Shown piece by piece: positions 52,509 to 62,250 of a DNA stretch of 64,000 nucleotides. Origin of the DNA: Streptomyces sp. NRRL S-337 (GTDB lineage Bacteria > Actinomycetota > Actinomycetes > Streptomycetales > Streptomycetaceae); assembly GCF_000720175.1 (NCBI RefSeq), contig NZ_JOIX01000017.1, forward strand, positions 1 to 64,000, written 5' to 3'. Position numbers and translations under genes: made by a program. Position 1 is the stretch's first letter; each line of letters begins with the position of its first letter. The notes under the pieces were generated by a model that saw nothing but the letters and a program-made list of their open reading frames with translations, ran no database searches and was not told where the DNA came from.

Positions 52509-54226
52509 GGCGTCACCTGCCGGGGGAAGTCGTCGGAGAGGGGGCTGGGCAGCGGTACATAGGTGGCATGCCGGTCGGCCTGGCGGGCCCAGCGCAGCAG
52601 GAGGTTTGCCTTGGCGGGCAACGGCACCCCGGACAGCAGGGCCCTGAGCCGGGGTGGGTTGCCCGCGTCGGCCCCGTAGGCCGCGATGTGGTCGTGGACC
52701 ATCCCCCACAGGGCTGCCTCCAGCGCGGGTGCGGTGTCGGCCAGCGCGCCGACCATCTCCGCGACGTGGTTGACCAGCAGGCAGTACGCGACACGGTCCC
52801 AGCCGCGTGCGGCGCTGTAGGTCAGCGGACCGCGTACCTCCTCGTCCAGCGCGGCCAACGTCCGGTCGTGGCGTTCGGGGACGAGCTTGGTGCCTTCCAG
52901 GTCGCGGAAGAGGACGTGCGTCGGCATGCCGTCCGCGCGCACGCCGACTAGCACGTTCTGCAGATGCGGCTCCAGGACGACGCCGTGCTCGAAGTACGCG
53001 GCCAGGACCGGCGGCAGCAGCAGCCCGAGGTAGGTGTCCCACCAGTCGAGCGGGTCGGTGCCCCGGCGGGCGAGGAGGCGGGAGATGTGCGCCGGGCTGT
53101 TGGGATACTCGTCGGCAACGGCGGCGGCCAGCAGCGGGGTGACGCCGGGCGGCAGGTGCCGGCCGAAGCCCTCGCGCACGATCACCCCGAACCCTTCGTG
53201 GAGGTCGCGGCTGCCGTCGAGGTCGACACTGCGGTATCCCGGCTCGCCCAGGAGGGCGCATCCCGGGTACCGCTCACGCAGCGCCGCGAACACCGGCCGG
53301 ACGACGTCGTTCAGGACGACGGCCCCGGACAGTTCGTAGGCGGAGTTCTTCCGCACGCAGTTGGTCAGGCGCACGTTCAGACTGAACTTCAGGAACACGT
53401 CCGCGCCCGGTTCGTACACGGTGCGCACCGATGCCGTCGGCGCCACCAGGGGACCGCCGGTACCGAGATCGTGCACGTCGCCGCGGGCGAGCGCGGCACG
53501 CAGGGCACTGTGGCCGGACAGCATCCTGTACTGCCAGGGGTGGACGGGCAGGACGACGCGGTCCGGCCGGTCCGGCCCCAGGCCGTCCAGGGCAGCGGAG
53601 TCGCCTTCGGCTCGCAGCAGTTCAGGGCGTGCGGCGAGGTAGCGCAGCGGGAACCGCGCGCCGGTCTCCGGCCCGTGCTCCAGCCACTCACGCGGGTCTC
53701 CGGTACGGGACTTGGGGGTGGGGTGGAAGCGGTGCCCGTAGACGAGGGATTGCTCGGAGGCGAGGTAGGTGTCGGAAGACGGCTGGTGACTGAGCCGGGC
53801 GTGCAGCACGGTGCGGATGGTGGTACGGCTGGCGGCGACCTGGGCAGTGAACTCCTCGTTGTCCGTGCCGGTGCGCAAGGCGAGTTCCTCGCGGATCAGA
53901 TCGGCCAGCGCGGCCGAGCCGAGTGGGGACCAGGAGGCGTCTTCGTGGCGCTCAGGCAGTCCGCGGAAGCGGTGTGCGCCGATCAGCGAGAGCCGGCGCA
54001 GTGCCACCCGCAGCAGCACTCCGCGCCGGGGCAGGCGCACCAGCAGGTGCCCGCCGGCGACGGTTGCCTGGTGTTCGGGGCCGGAGACCTCGCGGACGAG
54101 GCAGTTGAGCAGGGTGTGAGCGGTCACTGTGTCCGCGGTGCAGCCATCGGTGTCGGTAGCGGTGGCGGTATCGGTGGCGGTATCGGTGGTGACGGCGGCC
54201 GGCGTGCCGAGTGTTGGAGGGGTCAT
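52505..54226 (-). CDS. IucA/IucC-family NIS siderophore synthetase (second)
   Basis: A 573-residue NRPS-independent siderophore synthetase. Landmarks are GHRFHPTPKSRTG, VVLPVHPWQYRML, TASVRTVYEPGADVFLKFSL, NVRLTNCVRKN, 'VVLEPHLQNVLVGV' and FRDLEGTKL. It condenses a carboxylic acid (citrate or similar) with an amine using ATP. A threonine/alanine/aspartate-rich leader (TDTATDTATATDTD) precedes the fold. It is coupled to the first synthetase by ATGA. Confidence 0.92.
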   Translation of the reverse strand: MTPPTLGTPAAVTTDTATDTATATDTDGCTADTVTAHTLLNCLVREVSGPEHQATVAGGHLLVRLPRRGVLLRVALRRLSLIGAHRFRGLPERHEDASWSPLGSAALADLIREELALRTGTDNEEFTAQVAASRTTIRTVLHARLSHQPSSDTYLASEQSLVYGHRFHPTPKSRTGDPREWLEHGPETGARFPLRYLAARPELLRAEGDSAALDGLGPDRPDRVVLPVHPWQYRMLSGHSALRAALARGDVHDLGTGGPLVAPTASVRTVYEPGADVFLKFSLNVRLTNCVRKNSAYELSGAVVLNDVVRPVFAALRERYPGCALLGEPGYRSVDLDGSRDLHEGFGVIVREGFGRHLPPGVTPLLAAAVADEYPNSPAHISRLLARRGTDPLDWWDTYLGLLLPPVLAAYFEHGVVLEPHLQNVLVGVRADGMPTHVLFRDLEGTKLVPERHDRTLAALDEEVRGPLTYSAARGWDRVAYCLLVNHVAEMVGALADTAPALEAALWGMVHDHIAAYGADAGNPPRLRALLSGVPLPAKANLLLRWARQADRHATYVPLPSPLSDDFPRQVTP

Positions 54227-55875
54227 CGCCGGACCGCCGCCCGTGTGCTGCCGCGGTGGGCGGTCACCGGGTTCGGCACGGCCACCCACTGTGCCTTGCC
54301 GGGGGTGGCGGCGAGCCGCATCGCGGTGGTGGCCTTCAGTGGCCAGGTAGCGGCAAAGAAGGCTTCCTCGTCGCCGTCCTCGGCCCGCAATGCGCCGAAG
54401 ACCTCCCGGGCGACACCGGCGACCACGGCCCACAGGGCATCCGGGTCGGCTCCGCGCCGTCGAGCCAGTACCGCCACCAGCTCACCGAACACGCCACTCA
54501 GCAGCGCGCCGAACAGCTTGGCCCGCAGCGCGAACACGTCCTCCCCCGCACGGCTCCCGGCAAGTGGCGGCAGTTCGAAACCGCACGCGGCCAGCCGCCG
54601 TCCGCTCACCCGCACGCCGTCCAGGTCCCGGTACAGCACGCGCACCGGGCGGCCCTGCCGCAGCACCATCAGGGTGTTCTGGCCGTGCGCCTCCAGCGCG
54701 ACGCCCATGGACAGCAGGGTCAGCGCGGGCGGCAGCACCAGTTCCGCGAACTCCCCGAGCCAGCCCACCGGATCACCGGCGATCAGGGCGGCGTCGGTGG
54801 CGTATACGGCGGTCAGGGGAACGGCGATCTCGCCCGGGCCCGTATACCGGTCGGCCGACTCCCGCACCATCGCGGCCAGACTCGGGCACGGCTGCCCGCC
54901 CACGCGCACGGCCCCGCCCCCCAGTTCCCGCAGCACGCTCAGCCGGTCCGCGTGGCCGGACTTGTCGACAACCGCCGCCACGAGGTCGGACAGTACGGGA
55001 CCATCGGCGACCTCTGCCGGAGCGATGGTGCGCCGGTAGTTCGTCACCTGCACGTCCAGCGACGTCTTGACATGGCAGTTCGGCAGCGCACCCAGCGGGG
55101 CGAGGGTGCGCAGGGACATCAGCGGACGCGCCCTGACCGATCTGCCGGACAAGGACAGGCCCTCGAACCGCGGGCGGACATGCTCGCTCTGCCAGGGATG
55201 CAGCGGCACCAGCACCGTGTCGCCGTCGCGCAGTTCCCTGGGCCACGCACCGGCTTCCTGCCACCGGCAGGCGGGAACGGCCAACAAGGGCACATCGATC
55301 ACAGGCCGGTGCTCGGGCGCGTAGGCCAGGACCTCGGCGGCCGACATGCCGGTACGGGTCCGGCAGCACGGGTGCTGGGGGTGGCCGTCGACCACGGCCT
55401 GCTCGGCATCCACACTGTCGCGCACCACAAGCGGGCGGTCATCGGCGGCGGCCCGGGCCAGGGCCAGGTTGGCCACGCTGTTGGCCAGCTCCGCACCCAG
55501 TGTGCGGCTCGCCGGGGTGCACAGTCCCAGCGTGGCAAGGAGCCGCACCGGATCCGATACCGGTCCCGCGGGCGTTTCCACGGCGAAGCCGGACGGCGCC
55601 TCGGCGAACCTCTCGGCACAGGCCGCATCACCCACCAGACGCCCACCGTCCTCCAGGAAGACGGTCACGGTGCCCCCCGCGCGGCGCCGGCGGGTGATTC
55701 CCGGCAGTGGCTCCCGGGCGAACGCCCCCCACAGACGGCCCAGCACCGTGGCCTGCGCCCCAGGCAGGGAGCGTAAGAACGGACCCGCCAACTCAGAGCG
55801 GGCTGCTCGTACTTCATCGACCACCCCCTGGGGCGGATCGTCGTGCTGCATGGACGGACGGAGATCCCGCATCAT
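54223..55875 (-). CDS. IucA/IucC-family NIS siderophore synthetase (first)
   Basis: A synthetase of about 550 residues with VPLHPWQSEHVRPRF, LPNCHVKTSLDVQVTNYRRT, 'VALEAHGQNTLMVL' and YRDLDGVRV. It is more divergent than the second copy, so the pair likely makes two different bonds. I prefer the start at the double ATG at 55875/55872 because AAGGGA stands just before it; an upstream in-frame ATG at 55905 adds ten residues. It is first in a long coupled operon. I see no clear iron-regulator box upstream. Confidence 0.87.
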   Translation of the reverse strand: MMRDLRPSMQHDDPPQGVVDEVRAARSELAGPFLRSLPGAQATVLGRLWGAFAREPLPGITRRRRAGGTVTVFLEDGGRLVGDAACAERFAEAPSGFAVETPAGPVSDPVRLLATLGLCTPASRTLGAELANSVANLALARAAADDRPLVVRDSVDAEQAVVDGHPQHPCCRTRTGMSAAEVLAYAPEHRPVIDVPLLAVPACRWQEAGAWPRELRDGDTVLVPLHPWQSEHVRPRFEGLSLSGRSVRARPLMSLRTLAPLGALPNCHVKTSLDVQVTNYRRTIAPAEVADGPVLSDLVAAVVDKSGHADRLSVLRELGGGAVRVGGQPCPSLAAMVRESADRYTGPGEIAVPLTAVYATDAALIAGDPVGWLGEFAELVLPPALTLLSMGVALEAHGQNTLMVLRQGRPVRVLYRDLDGVRVSGRRLAACGFELPPLAGSRAGEDVFALRAKLFGALLSGVFGELVAVLARRRGADPDALWAVVAGVAREVFGALRAEDGDEEAFFAATWPLKATTAMRLAATPGKAQWVAVPNPVTAHRGSTRAAVRR

Positions 55876-55905
55876 GTGTCCCTTCGAGTCGGTGGCGTCG
55901 GGCAT

Positions 55906-56643
55906 GCGTCATCCGCGCCAAGGCCGCCGCGCACCCCCATGACCTCAGCTCCTCACACCTCGACAACGCTACGCAGCGGTAGGTGAACACAGCGCCAGCA
56001 AACGGAGAGGGGACGGACAGCGCCAGGCCAAGAAACCGAAGCCCGTCCGCGGGCACCGGCGTCCCGGGCGGCGCCCTCGGCATCCTCGGCCGCCACAACC
56101 CGCTGCTCACCGCGGGCCCGGTCCCGCGCCGCGTTGCCGCGCTTCTCGGCCCGCCCCTCGACCGCCATCCCGCGCTCATGGCCGCCGTGGCAGTCCTCAC
56201 CGTCGCAATCTTGTCCACTGCCGAAGCCGCCCACGACCTCCACCTCCTTGTCTGGACGCCGTCGGCGCTTCGTAACGTCCTGGCAGGTGTATTGACCTGA
56301 GAGGTCGGAAGCGCGGCCGATAGTTGGTATGCCGTGGTCGCCCGGCGGGCCGATCTGCCAGCCGTTGTCCTGGCAGGTGTCCAGGATTCGGGGCAGGGCG
56401 CCGAGGATGTTGCCAGCTCGTCGAGGCCGCGGCCGGGCGAGGCCGGGTGGAGCTCCGCCACCAGGACGGCCCGTGCTTCCCCCGCTGGTGAACTTCCGCC
56501 TTACCTTCATCGTCTACAGTGGCGCAGGCCGTCTACGTGTATGTAGTCGCTCAATGCCGTCCGTGCTCGGTGCCCCTCTTCCGTCGAGCGCGTGGCGCGG
56601 AGAACCCCTGGGTTCGAGACCCGGGCCTGTGAGGTGACCCACG
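55906..56643. other. Intergenic region without recognised genes
   Basis: Several frames are open on both strands. One minus-strand frame (about 55953-56510) reads ILDTCQDNGWQIGPPGDHGI, which looks protein-like for a short part, but I recognise no domain and its composition drifts. The region must contain the promoter of the siderophore operon (minus) and of the response regulator (plus). Confidence 0.4.
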
Positions 56644-57315
56644 TTGCATCCCACCACCATCTTGGTCGTCGAGGACGACCACGCTCTGCGGGACGTGCTG
56701 GTGCGTGGCCTGCGCGACGAGGGGTTCGGGACGACGGCCGCCCAGGACGGTGGCACCGCCCTGCGGCTCGTTGGGGGTGCGGTCGATGCGGTGGTGCTGG
56801 ACGTCGGGCTGCCCGATGCGGACGGACGGGATGTCTGCCAGGCGATGCGCGCGCAGGGATTCCTCCGCCCTGTGGTCTTCCTGACCGCACACCACGGGCT
56901 CAGCGACCGCCTGAGCGGGTTCTCCGCAGGAGGTGACGACTACCTCCCCAAGCCGTTCCACCTCGCCGAGCTCACCGCTCGGCTGCGCGCCGCCCTCAAA
57001 CGGTCGGAGTCCGCCGCCGGCACCACCACCGCCACCGGCGACCTGGTCCTGGATCCAATTCAGCACAGCCTGTCTGTACGGGGCGTCGAGGTGGCTCTGA
57101 CACCCACCGAGTTCCGACTGCTGGCCGCGCTGATGGCCGGCCTGGGGGCGGTGGTCCGCAGACGGGAGCTCGTCAGAGCCGGCTGGCCGGAAGGCGCGCA
57201 GGTCAGCGACAACACGCTCGACCAGTATCTGAGCCGCCTGCGGCGCAAGATCCGGGAGGCGGGCAGCACCCTGACGATCAGCACCGCCCGCGGGGTGGGG
57301 CACCGTCTGTCATGA
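56644..57315 (+). CDS. OmpR-family response regulator
   Basis: A 223-residue regulator: receiver TTILVVEDDHALRDVLVRGL, phosphoacceptor VVLDVGLPDADG, FLTAHHG and LPKPFHLAEL, then the winged helix with LTPTEFRLLAALMA and STARGVGHRLS. The start codon appears to be TTG. Its stop overlaps the kinase ATG (ATGA). Confidence 0.9.
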   Translation: MHPTTILVVEDDHALRDVLVRGLRDEGFGTTAAQDGGTALRLVGGAVDAVVLDVGLPDADGRDVCQAMRAQGFLRPVVFLTAHHGLSDRLSGFSAGGDDYLPKPFHLAELTARLRAALKRSESAAGTTTATGDLVLDPIQHSLSVRGVEVALTPTEFRLLAALMAGLGAVVRRRELVRAGWPEGAQVSDNTLDQYLSRLRRKIREAGSTLTISTARGVGHRLS

Positions 57316-58700
57316 AGTCCGCCGCGCCTGCCCTCTTCGCCCTTGCCTCCCGCTGCCGCCCCCGCACCCTGCGCGGCCGGCTGTCCCTGGTGGCGGTCGC
57401 CACCGCCGCGCTGGTGATGGTGATCCTGACGGTGGTGTTCAACGCGGTCGTCCGCCAGCACCTCCAGCAGCAGGCGGACGACGAGCTGCGCACCCGGGCC
57501 GCCGGCGTGGCCGCGACCGTCGACACCAGCCATGCCCCGGTACGGGTCCTGGAGACCCCGGACGACGCGCTCCTCGACACCAACGTGTGGATCTACGCCG
57601 GCACCAGGCTCCTGGAGCACCCCGCCTCCGCACCGGCCGGCGCCGCGGTCACCCGCACCGCCGCCCGGCTCGCCACCCACGGCGACAAACGGTGTGCCGA
57701 CCTGGAGGCCGACGGCCCCATACGGCTGTGCACCGTACCCGTGGGCGCAGCACGGGCAGGAACCCCGCTTGCAGCCGTCGTCACCGCCATGGACCTCGCT
57801 CCTTACCGCGCATCGGCCGACACCCTGCTGTTCGCCTCCCTCGCCCTGGACGGCGCCGTCCTGGCGTGCACCTATGTCCTTACCCGGCTGGCGGTGGGGC
57901 GCGCCTTGCGTCCCGTCGGGGCAATGACCGAACAAGCCACCCTGTGGAGCGTGGTCGCCTCCGACCAACGCTTCGGCGGCATGGGCCGCCCCGTCGAGCT
58001 CGCACGGCTCGGGTCCTCCTTGGATGAGCTCCTGGACCGGATCCGTGCCGTCCTGCGTCATGAACAACAACTCACCCGGGAGCTGTCCCACGAGCTGCGC
58101 AATCCCCTGGCGCGGATCACCGCCGAACTCGACTGGTGGCAGGCACGTCCCCGCTCCACCGCTGAGATCCGCACCACTCATGCGTCCATCGCCGACGCCG
58201 CCGAGTCGATGCGCACGATCTGCGACACCCTGCTCGACGATGCACGCGCCACCGCACACACCGTTCCGGGTACGGCCGATGTCATGGCCGAACTGCGGCG
58301 ACTCACGGACCGCCTGACTGCCGCCGGGAAGCCCGCCGTCACGGTCACCGGCCCGGACGCGCTGGTGGCCGGGGTACCCGCCACGCTGCTGCACCGCATC
58401 GTCAGCCCGCTCGTCGACAACGCGGTGCGCTACGCCCGCACCGTCGTCGGCCTCCGGGTCTCGCAGGAGCCGGAGGGGATACGTGTGGAGGTCGACGACG
58501 ACGGGCCCGGTGTCCCGGCCTCCTTCGTCGCGGAGCTGTTCCAGCCGGGCAGGCGCGCCGACCCCGATGACGGACACGGCGGAGCGGGCCTGGGACTGCC
58601 GCTCGCGCGACGCCTGGCCCGCTCCGCCGGGGGTGAGGTCACCTACAACGCCGGTCACACACCCGGGGCGGGCTTCGTGGTCAGCCTGCCGGCCGGCTGA
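57312..58700 (+). CDS. Sensor histidine kinase
   Basis: A 462-residue kinase: first helix LSLVAVATAALVMVILTVVF, an extracellular domain with two cysteines (KRCADLEADGPIRLC), second helix LLFASLALDGAVLACTYVLT, H-box LTRELSHELRNPLARITAEL, N-box LVDNAVRYAR and G-box GGAGLGLPLARRL. It partners the regulator just upstream. The downstream minus-strand COG4705 genes hint that this type of kinase works with such membrane proteins. Confidence 0.9.
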   Translation: MKSAAPALFALASRCRPRTLRGRLSLVAVATAALVMVILTVVFNAVVRQHLQQQADDELRTRAAGVAATVDTSHAPVRVLETPDDALLDTNVWIYAGTRLLEHPASAPAGAAVTRTAARLATHGDKRCADLEADGPIRLCTVPVGAARAGTPLAAVVTAMDLAPYRASADTLLFASLALDGAVLACTYVLTRLAVGRALRPVGAMTEQATLWSVVASDQRFGGMGRPVELARLGSSLDELLDRIRAVLRHEQQLTRELSHELRNPLARITAELDWWQARPRSTAEIRTTHASIADAAESMRTICDTLLDDARATAHTVPGTADVMAELRRLTDRLTAAGKPAVTVTGPDALVAGVPATLLHRIVSPLVDNAVRYARTVVGLRVSQEPEGIRVEVDDDGPGVPASFVAELFQPGRRADPDDGHGGAGLGLPLARRLARSAGGEVTYNAGHTPGAGFVVSLPAG

Positions 58701-58737
58701 TGGACTGGCCGATCCCGTCCGGGAACCTCGGCGGTGT

Positions 58738-59050
58738 TCAGGAAACGCCGGTCCGGACCTCGTCCCCGGGGACGGCAGTCTTGCGCTCCTGCGCATGTGC
58801 GTGCCCCATGAGGACGATCAGGACAGCAAGGAGCACAGCCCCGAACGAGCCCGCCGTCCCGAGGTCCAGGCCGCCCTTGGCGAGGGGCTTGGTGAGGAAG
58901 CCGCCAGCCGCGGCCCCGAGGGGGCGAGTGAGGACGAACGCGATCCGGAACAGCAGCACGTTCGACACGGCCGGCACCCACATGAGGGCGACGAGTACGG
59001 CGAGCACGCCCGTGACGAGCAGGGTGCCGCTTGCGTCTTCGAGTCCGGGG
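58738..59050 (-). pseudogene. C-terminal fragment of a COG4705 membrane protein
   Basis: The frame ends with 'FRIAFVLTRPLGAAAGGFLT' and 'GGLDLGTAGSFGAVLLAVLI', matching the same region of the complete gene at 59159 (VAYILTRPLGASIGDYL, GGLGLGTVITSVLFL). The front two thirds are missing. It is a tandem duplicate in decay. Confidence 0.75.
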
Positions 59051-59158
59051 CTGCCGGACGCACCCTGAACGCGCACGATCGCCCATGAAGCCGCCCCGGA
59101 CGGCGGAACCGGCCCCTCACACGGAGGAACCGGCACCCCACCCGGGCGAATCCGCTGG

Positions 59159-60001
59159 TCAGCCGACCTGCGGAGCGAGCCGCTCCGACTCGCTCACATC
59201 CCGCCGGGTCACCGTCAGGAACACCACCAGGCCGAGAATGACCGCCAGGAAAAGCACGCTGGTGATCACGGTGCCCAGCCCGAGGCCGCCGTCGGCGGTG
59301 GGCTGGGAGAGGTAGTCGCCGATCGACGCGCCCAGCGGGCGGGTCAGGATGTAGGCGACCCAGAAGCTCCACACCGCATCCAGGCCGAGGGCGAAGTGCG
59401 CCACCGCGACCGCGGCGATGGCCAGGGCGAACAGCCCGGCGGAGATCCAGTAGCCAAGGTCCATCCGCTCGGCGACCAGGTCGCCGGCGGCGGTCCCCAG
59501 AGCGAAGGTGAACAGGACGGCGAGCCAGTAGAAGGACTCGCGACGAGTGGTGTCGACATGGTGGATCGACAGCGTCCGCTCGCTGCGGTACCAGGCGACG
59601 AACACCACCACGAGGGCGACTGCGAAGGCCACCGTGCTCGTCTCCAGCGGTACGCCCAGGTTGTCGGTGAGGTTGTCGCTGACCAGGGTGCCCACGACGC
59701 TGATCAGGGCCACGGCGAGCCAGTAGACACCGGCGCGGTAGGCGGCGGTACGGAACTGGGCCACCAGTACCGCGATGAGCAGCACGCTCATCAGCAACGA
59801 CACACCCGTCAGGCCCAAACCCAGCTTCTCGTTCAGCAGGTCCGCCGCGGTCTCGCCGACGGTGGTGCACAGGACTTTGATTACCCAGAAGTACACGGTG
59901 ACTTCGGGAACCTTGTTCCAGCGGATACGACGGCCGACGCCGGCGGGGCCAGCGCCCGGTGGCTCATGGGCCTCGACGGCCCCAGGGATATCAGTAGTCA
60001 T
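59159..60001 (-). CDS. COG4705-type multispanning membrane protein
   Basis: A 280-residue protein with about eight helices arranged as two repeats. Each repeat has a K/E-rich front and a D-rich middle: VPEVTVYFWVIKVLCTTVGE with ADLL, and ESFYWLAVLFTFALGTAAGD. The family is widespread in bacteria and of unknown function, often beside two-component systems as here. The start MTTDIPGAVEAH at 60001 fits the family. It is divergent from a frameshifted response regulator. Confidence 0.8.
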   Translation of the reverse strand: MTTDIPGAVEAHEPPGAGPAGVGRRIRWNKVPEVTVYFWVIKVLCTTVGETAADLLNEKLGLGLTGVSLLMSVLLIAVLVAQFRTAAYRAGVYWLAVALISVVGTLVSDNLTDNLGVPLETSTVAFAVALVVVFVAWYRSERTLSIHHVDTTRRESFYWLAVLFTFALGTAAGDLVAERMDLGYWISAGLFALAIAAVAVAHFALGLDAVWSFWVAYILTRPLGASIGDYLSQPTADGGLGLGTVITSVLFLAVILGLVVFLTVTRRDVSESERLAPQVG

Positions 60002-60147
60002 GGTGCCCGACCGTGCCATCCGCAACCTGAACGCATCCTGAGCAGGTCCTCCGCCACACCCGGCTTCGCCGTCTTGTACCTGCCCCTGGCCGACTCTCCC
60101 ACCACCACCCGGTCGTACGGGGCCGTGTCCACGGCTAGCGTGAGGAC

Positions 60148-60832
60148 GTGGCACGGATCGTGATCGTCGAGGACGATGACGCCATCGGACGCAGGCTCGC
60201 GGCGATGCTGCGCGCCCAGGGCCATGACTGTGAGTGGTGCCCTGATGGCGCGGCAACGCTGGCGCGTGCCGGACGAGGGCCCGCCGAGCTGGTGTTGCTG
60301 GACCTCGGGCTGCCGGACGCGGACGGATTCGAGCTGTGCCGGAGCCTGCGGGAGCGTCTGCGGGGTGCCGTGATCGTTGCCCTGACAGCCCGCACCGGCG
60401 AGATGGATGTGATCCAGGCGCTGGAATCGGGTTCGGACGACTATCTGACCAAGCCGTTCCGCCTCGCCGAGCTGCAGGCCCGGATCGTCGCCCATCTGCG
60501 GCGTGCCGAACCAGGGAGGACAGGCGGCGCCGGCCGGATCCGGCACGGCAGCTTGCTGATCGACCGCGCGGCCCGACGCTGCCTCACCCCGGCGGGCGAG
60601 GTGGAGCTGCGGCCCAAGGAGTTCGACCTGCTGGTCCGGCTGGCCGCTTCCGCCGGTCGTGCGGTGAGCCGGGAGGAGCTGATGAGCGACGTGTGGGACG
60701 AGAACTGGTTCGGTTTCCACCAAGACGCTCGACGTCCATGTGGCAGTGCTGCGCCGCAAGCTGGGTGACCAGGTACGGATCACGACTCTGCGGCACTTCG
60801 GCTACCGGCTCGACCCGCCCAGGGAGGGCTGA
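60148..60832 (+). pseudogene. OmpR-family response regulator with a frameshift
   Basis: GTG-started receiver ARIVIVEDDDAIGRRLAAML with LLDLGLPDADG and TKPFRLAEL, and the front of the winged helix LRPKEFDLLVRLAAS. At about 60717 one base too many throws the frame off. The expected TLDVHVAVLRRKLGDQVRIT ... FGYRLDPPREG follows one frame over, to TGA at 60830. The loss of the recognition wing should inactivate it unless the base is a sequencing error. Confidence 0.82.
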
Positions 60833-60834
60833 CC

Positions 60835-61161
60835 ATGCGCCGCGGCATCCTCCAGGCAGTCGTCGTCGCGGTGGTGTGCGCGGTGGTGCTGTTCTCGGTG
60901 CCGCTGGCCGTGGCAACGCTGCGGCTGTACCGGCAGAACGAGATGAGCGATCTGGAGCGGCTGGCCGACCGGGTGGCAGTGACCGTCCCTGCTAACGTGC
61001 ACCATCCCCGTGACCCGATGGAGTTGCCGCGCGTCGGGTCCGGTACCTGGGTCGGGGTGTACGACGACCCGTGCGCGGCTGGTGGTCGGAGCAGGGCCTT
61101 GCAGGCGGTCAACGACCTCACGGCCGAGGTTGCCAGCCGCGCCGGTGACCAGGATCGATGA
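60835..61161 (+). pseudogene. Truncated sensor histidine kinase
   Basis: The start MRRGILQAVVVAVVCAVVLF with 'PLAVATLRLYRQNEMSDLERL' and 'GSGTWVGVYDD' is the usual N-terminus of the kinase that partners this regulator type. After about 80 residues the sensor domain, HAMP and catalytic parts are missing. It directly follows the frameshifted regulator, so the whole second system is decayed. Confidence 0.75.
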
Positions 61162-61619
61162 ACGGCAAGGGGGCCCATGGGGTCAGTGGCATCAGGCATG
61201 ATCGAGACGCTAAGGGTTCAGGTCGACATGAAGGCAAGGCGCGCCTCGGGAAGACCATCGGGGAAGTAGCCGCCGGACTTGGAGTCGAAGCCCACGTGCT
61301 GCGGCACTGGGAACACGTCGGGGCACTCACCGTGCGTCGCGATGGCAACGGCTACCGCGTCTACGACGACAGCGCAGTGGAACAGGCACGCACAGTACCG
61401 AAACTGCGGCGCGTTGGGCTCTCGTTGCCCGAGGTCACCGCCGCCATGGCGCCGAAGAAATCAGCGGCGCAGGCAGTCGTGAGGGCGAAGATCGCTGAAC
61501 TCGAAGGAGAAGTAGTTCAGAGACAGGAGGCAATTGCCTTCCTGCAGCACACCGTTGAGTGTCGGCATCGCTACCTCGACGACTGTCCGGACTGCGCGAC
61601 TTTCGTCCGTGAAGCCTGA
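61158..61619 (+). CDS. MerR-family transcriptional regulator
   Basis: A protein of up to 153 residues with the MerR helix-turn-helix TIGEVAAGLGVEAHVLRHWE, the wing 'VRRDGNGYRVYDDSAV', a coiled-coil dimer helix, and a C-terminal VECRHRYLDDCPDCATF. The C-x(8)-C-x2-C end is frequent in actinobacterial MerR proteins and could bind a metal. The first ~28 residues (NGKGAHGV...) look unlike the family, so the true start may be further in. Confidence 0.8.
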   Translation: MNGKGAHGVSGIRHDRDAKGSGRHEGKARLGKTIGEVAAGLGVEAHVLRHWEHVGALTVRRDGNGYRVYDDSAVEQARTVPKLRRVGLSLPEVTAAMAPKKSAAQAVVRAKIAELEGEVVQRQEAIAFLQHTVECRHRYLDDCPDCATFVREA

Positions 61620-61698
61620 GCCGCTCACCCGCCGGGCAGCTCAAGTGCCGAATTGTCGACAGCTGTGAACGTAGAGAAACGGCAAACCAAAGGACCGC

Positions 61699-62250
61699 TC
61701 AGCTGTCCGAGGCTTGCCACTCCGGCGCCAGCACCGACCAGACCTCGGCGTCGTGGCGGACGCCGCGGTAGAGGTAGGTCTCGCGCAGGACGCCCTCACA
61801 GGTCATGCCGAGTCGCTTGGCCACGTTGATGCTGGGCGTGTTGTTCGGCGACACAAACCACTGCACGCGGTGGATGCCGCGTTCGTTGAATGCCCAGTCG
61901 ATGATCAGCCGTGCTGCACGTCCGACCAGGCCCCGGCCCGTGGCGGCAGGCTCCAGCCAGCAGCCTGCCTCGCAGATGCCGGCGGCGGCGTCGAATTTCG
62001 GGAAGGAGACGCCACCCACAAGGGTGCCGTCGAGCCAGATGCCATACAGTCGGCCGGTGTCGGAGGCTGCCTTGTCGGCGTAAAGCTGGAGATAGCTGCG
62101 GGCGGAGTCCAAGTCTGCGGCGAGGTCGGGCAGTTCCATGTGCGCACCGATGAAGTCACGGCCCCGGTCCATGTGCGCGAGGAACTCCTCGGCCCGCCAC
62201 GGCTCCAAAGGCCGCAGCTCGGCCCCGTCCCCCAGGGAAATCGCGAACAT
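61699..62250 (-). CDS. RimJ/RimL-type GNAT acetyltransferase
   Basis: A 183-residue acetyltransferase: ELRPLEPWRAEEFLAHMDRG, 'EAGCWLEPAATGRGLVGRAA' with the acetyl-CoA loop, 'NERGIHRVQWFVSPNNTPSI' and 'RLGMTCEGVLRETYLYRGVR'. This is the ribosomal-protein-alanine acetyltransferase pattern. The ATG at 62250 (MFAISLGDG) has an AAGGA site at the right distance; a longer frame has no support. Confidence 0.88.
   Translation of the reverse strand: MFAISLGDGAELRPLEPWRAEEFLAHMDRGRDFIGAHMELPDLAADLDSARSYLQLYADKAASDTGRLYGIWLDGTLVGGVSFPKFDAAAGICEAGCWLEPAATGRGLVGRAARLIIDWAFNERGIHRVQWFVSPNNTPSINVAKRLGMTCEGVLRETYLYRGVRHDAEVWSVLAPEWQASDS

Noticed and set aside
55906..56000. A DmdR/IdeR iron box in front of the siderophore operon.
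   Set aside because: A CACCTA half-site is present but the palindrome TTAGGTTAGGCTAACCTAA is not matched well enough to support a call.
55953..56510. A minus-strand frame of 185 codons between the siderophore operon and the response regulator.
   Set aside because: A short part looks protein-like but there is no known domain, no ribosome site and the composition shifts along it; I cannot support it as a gene.
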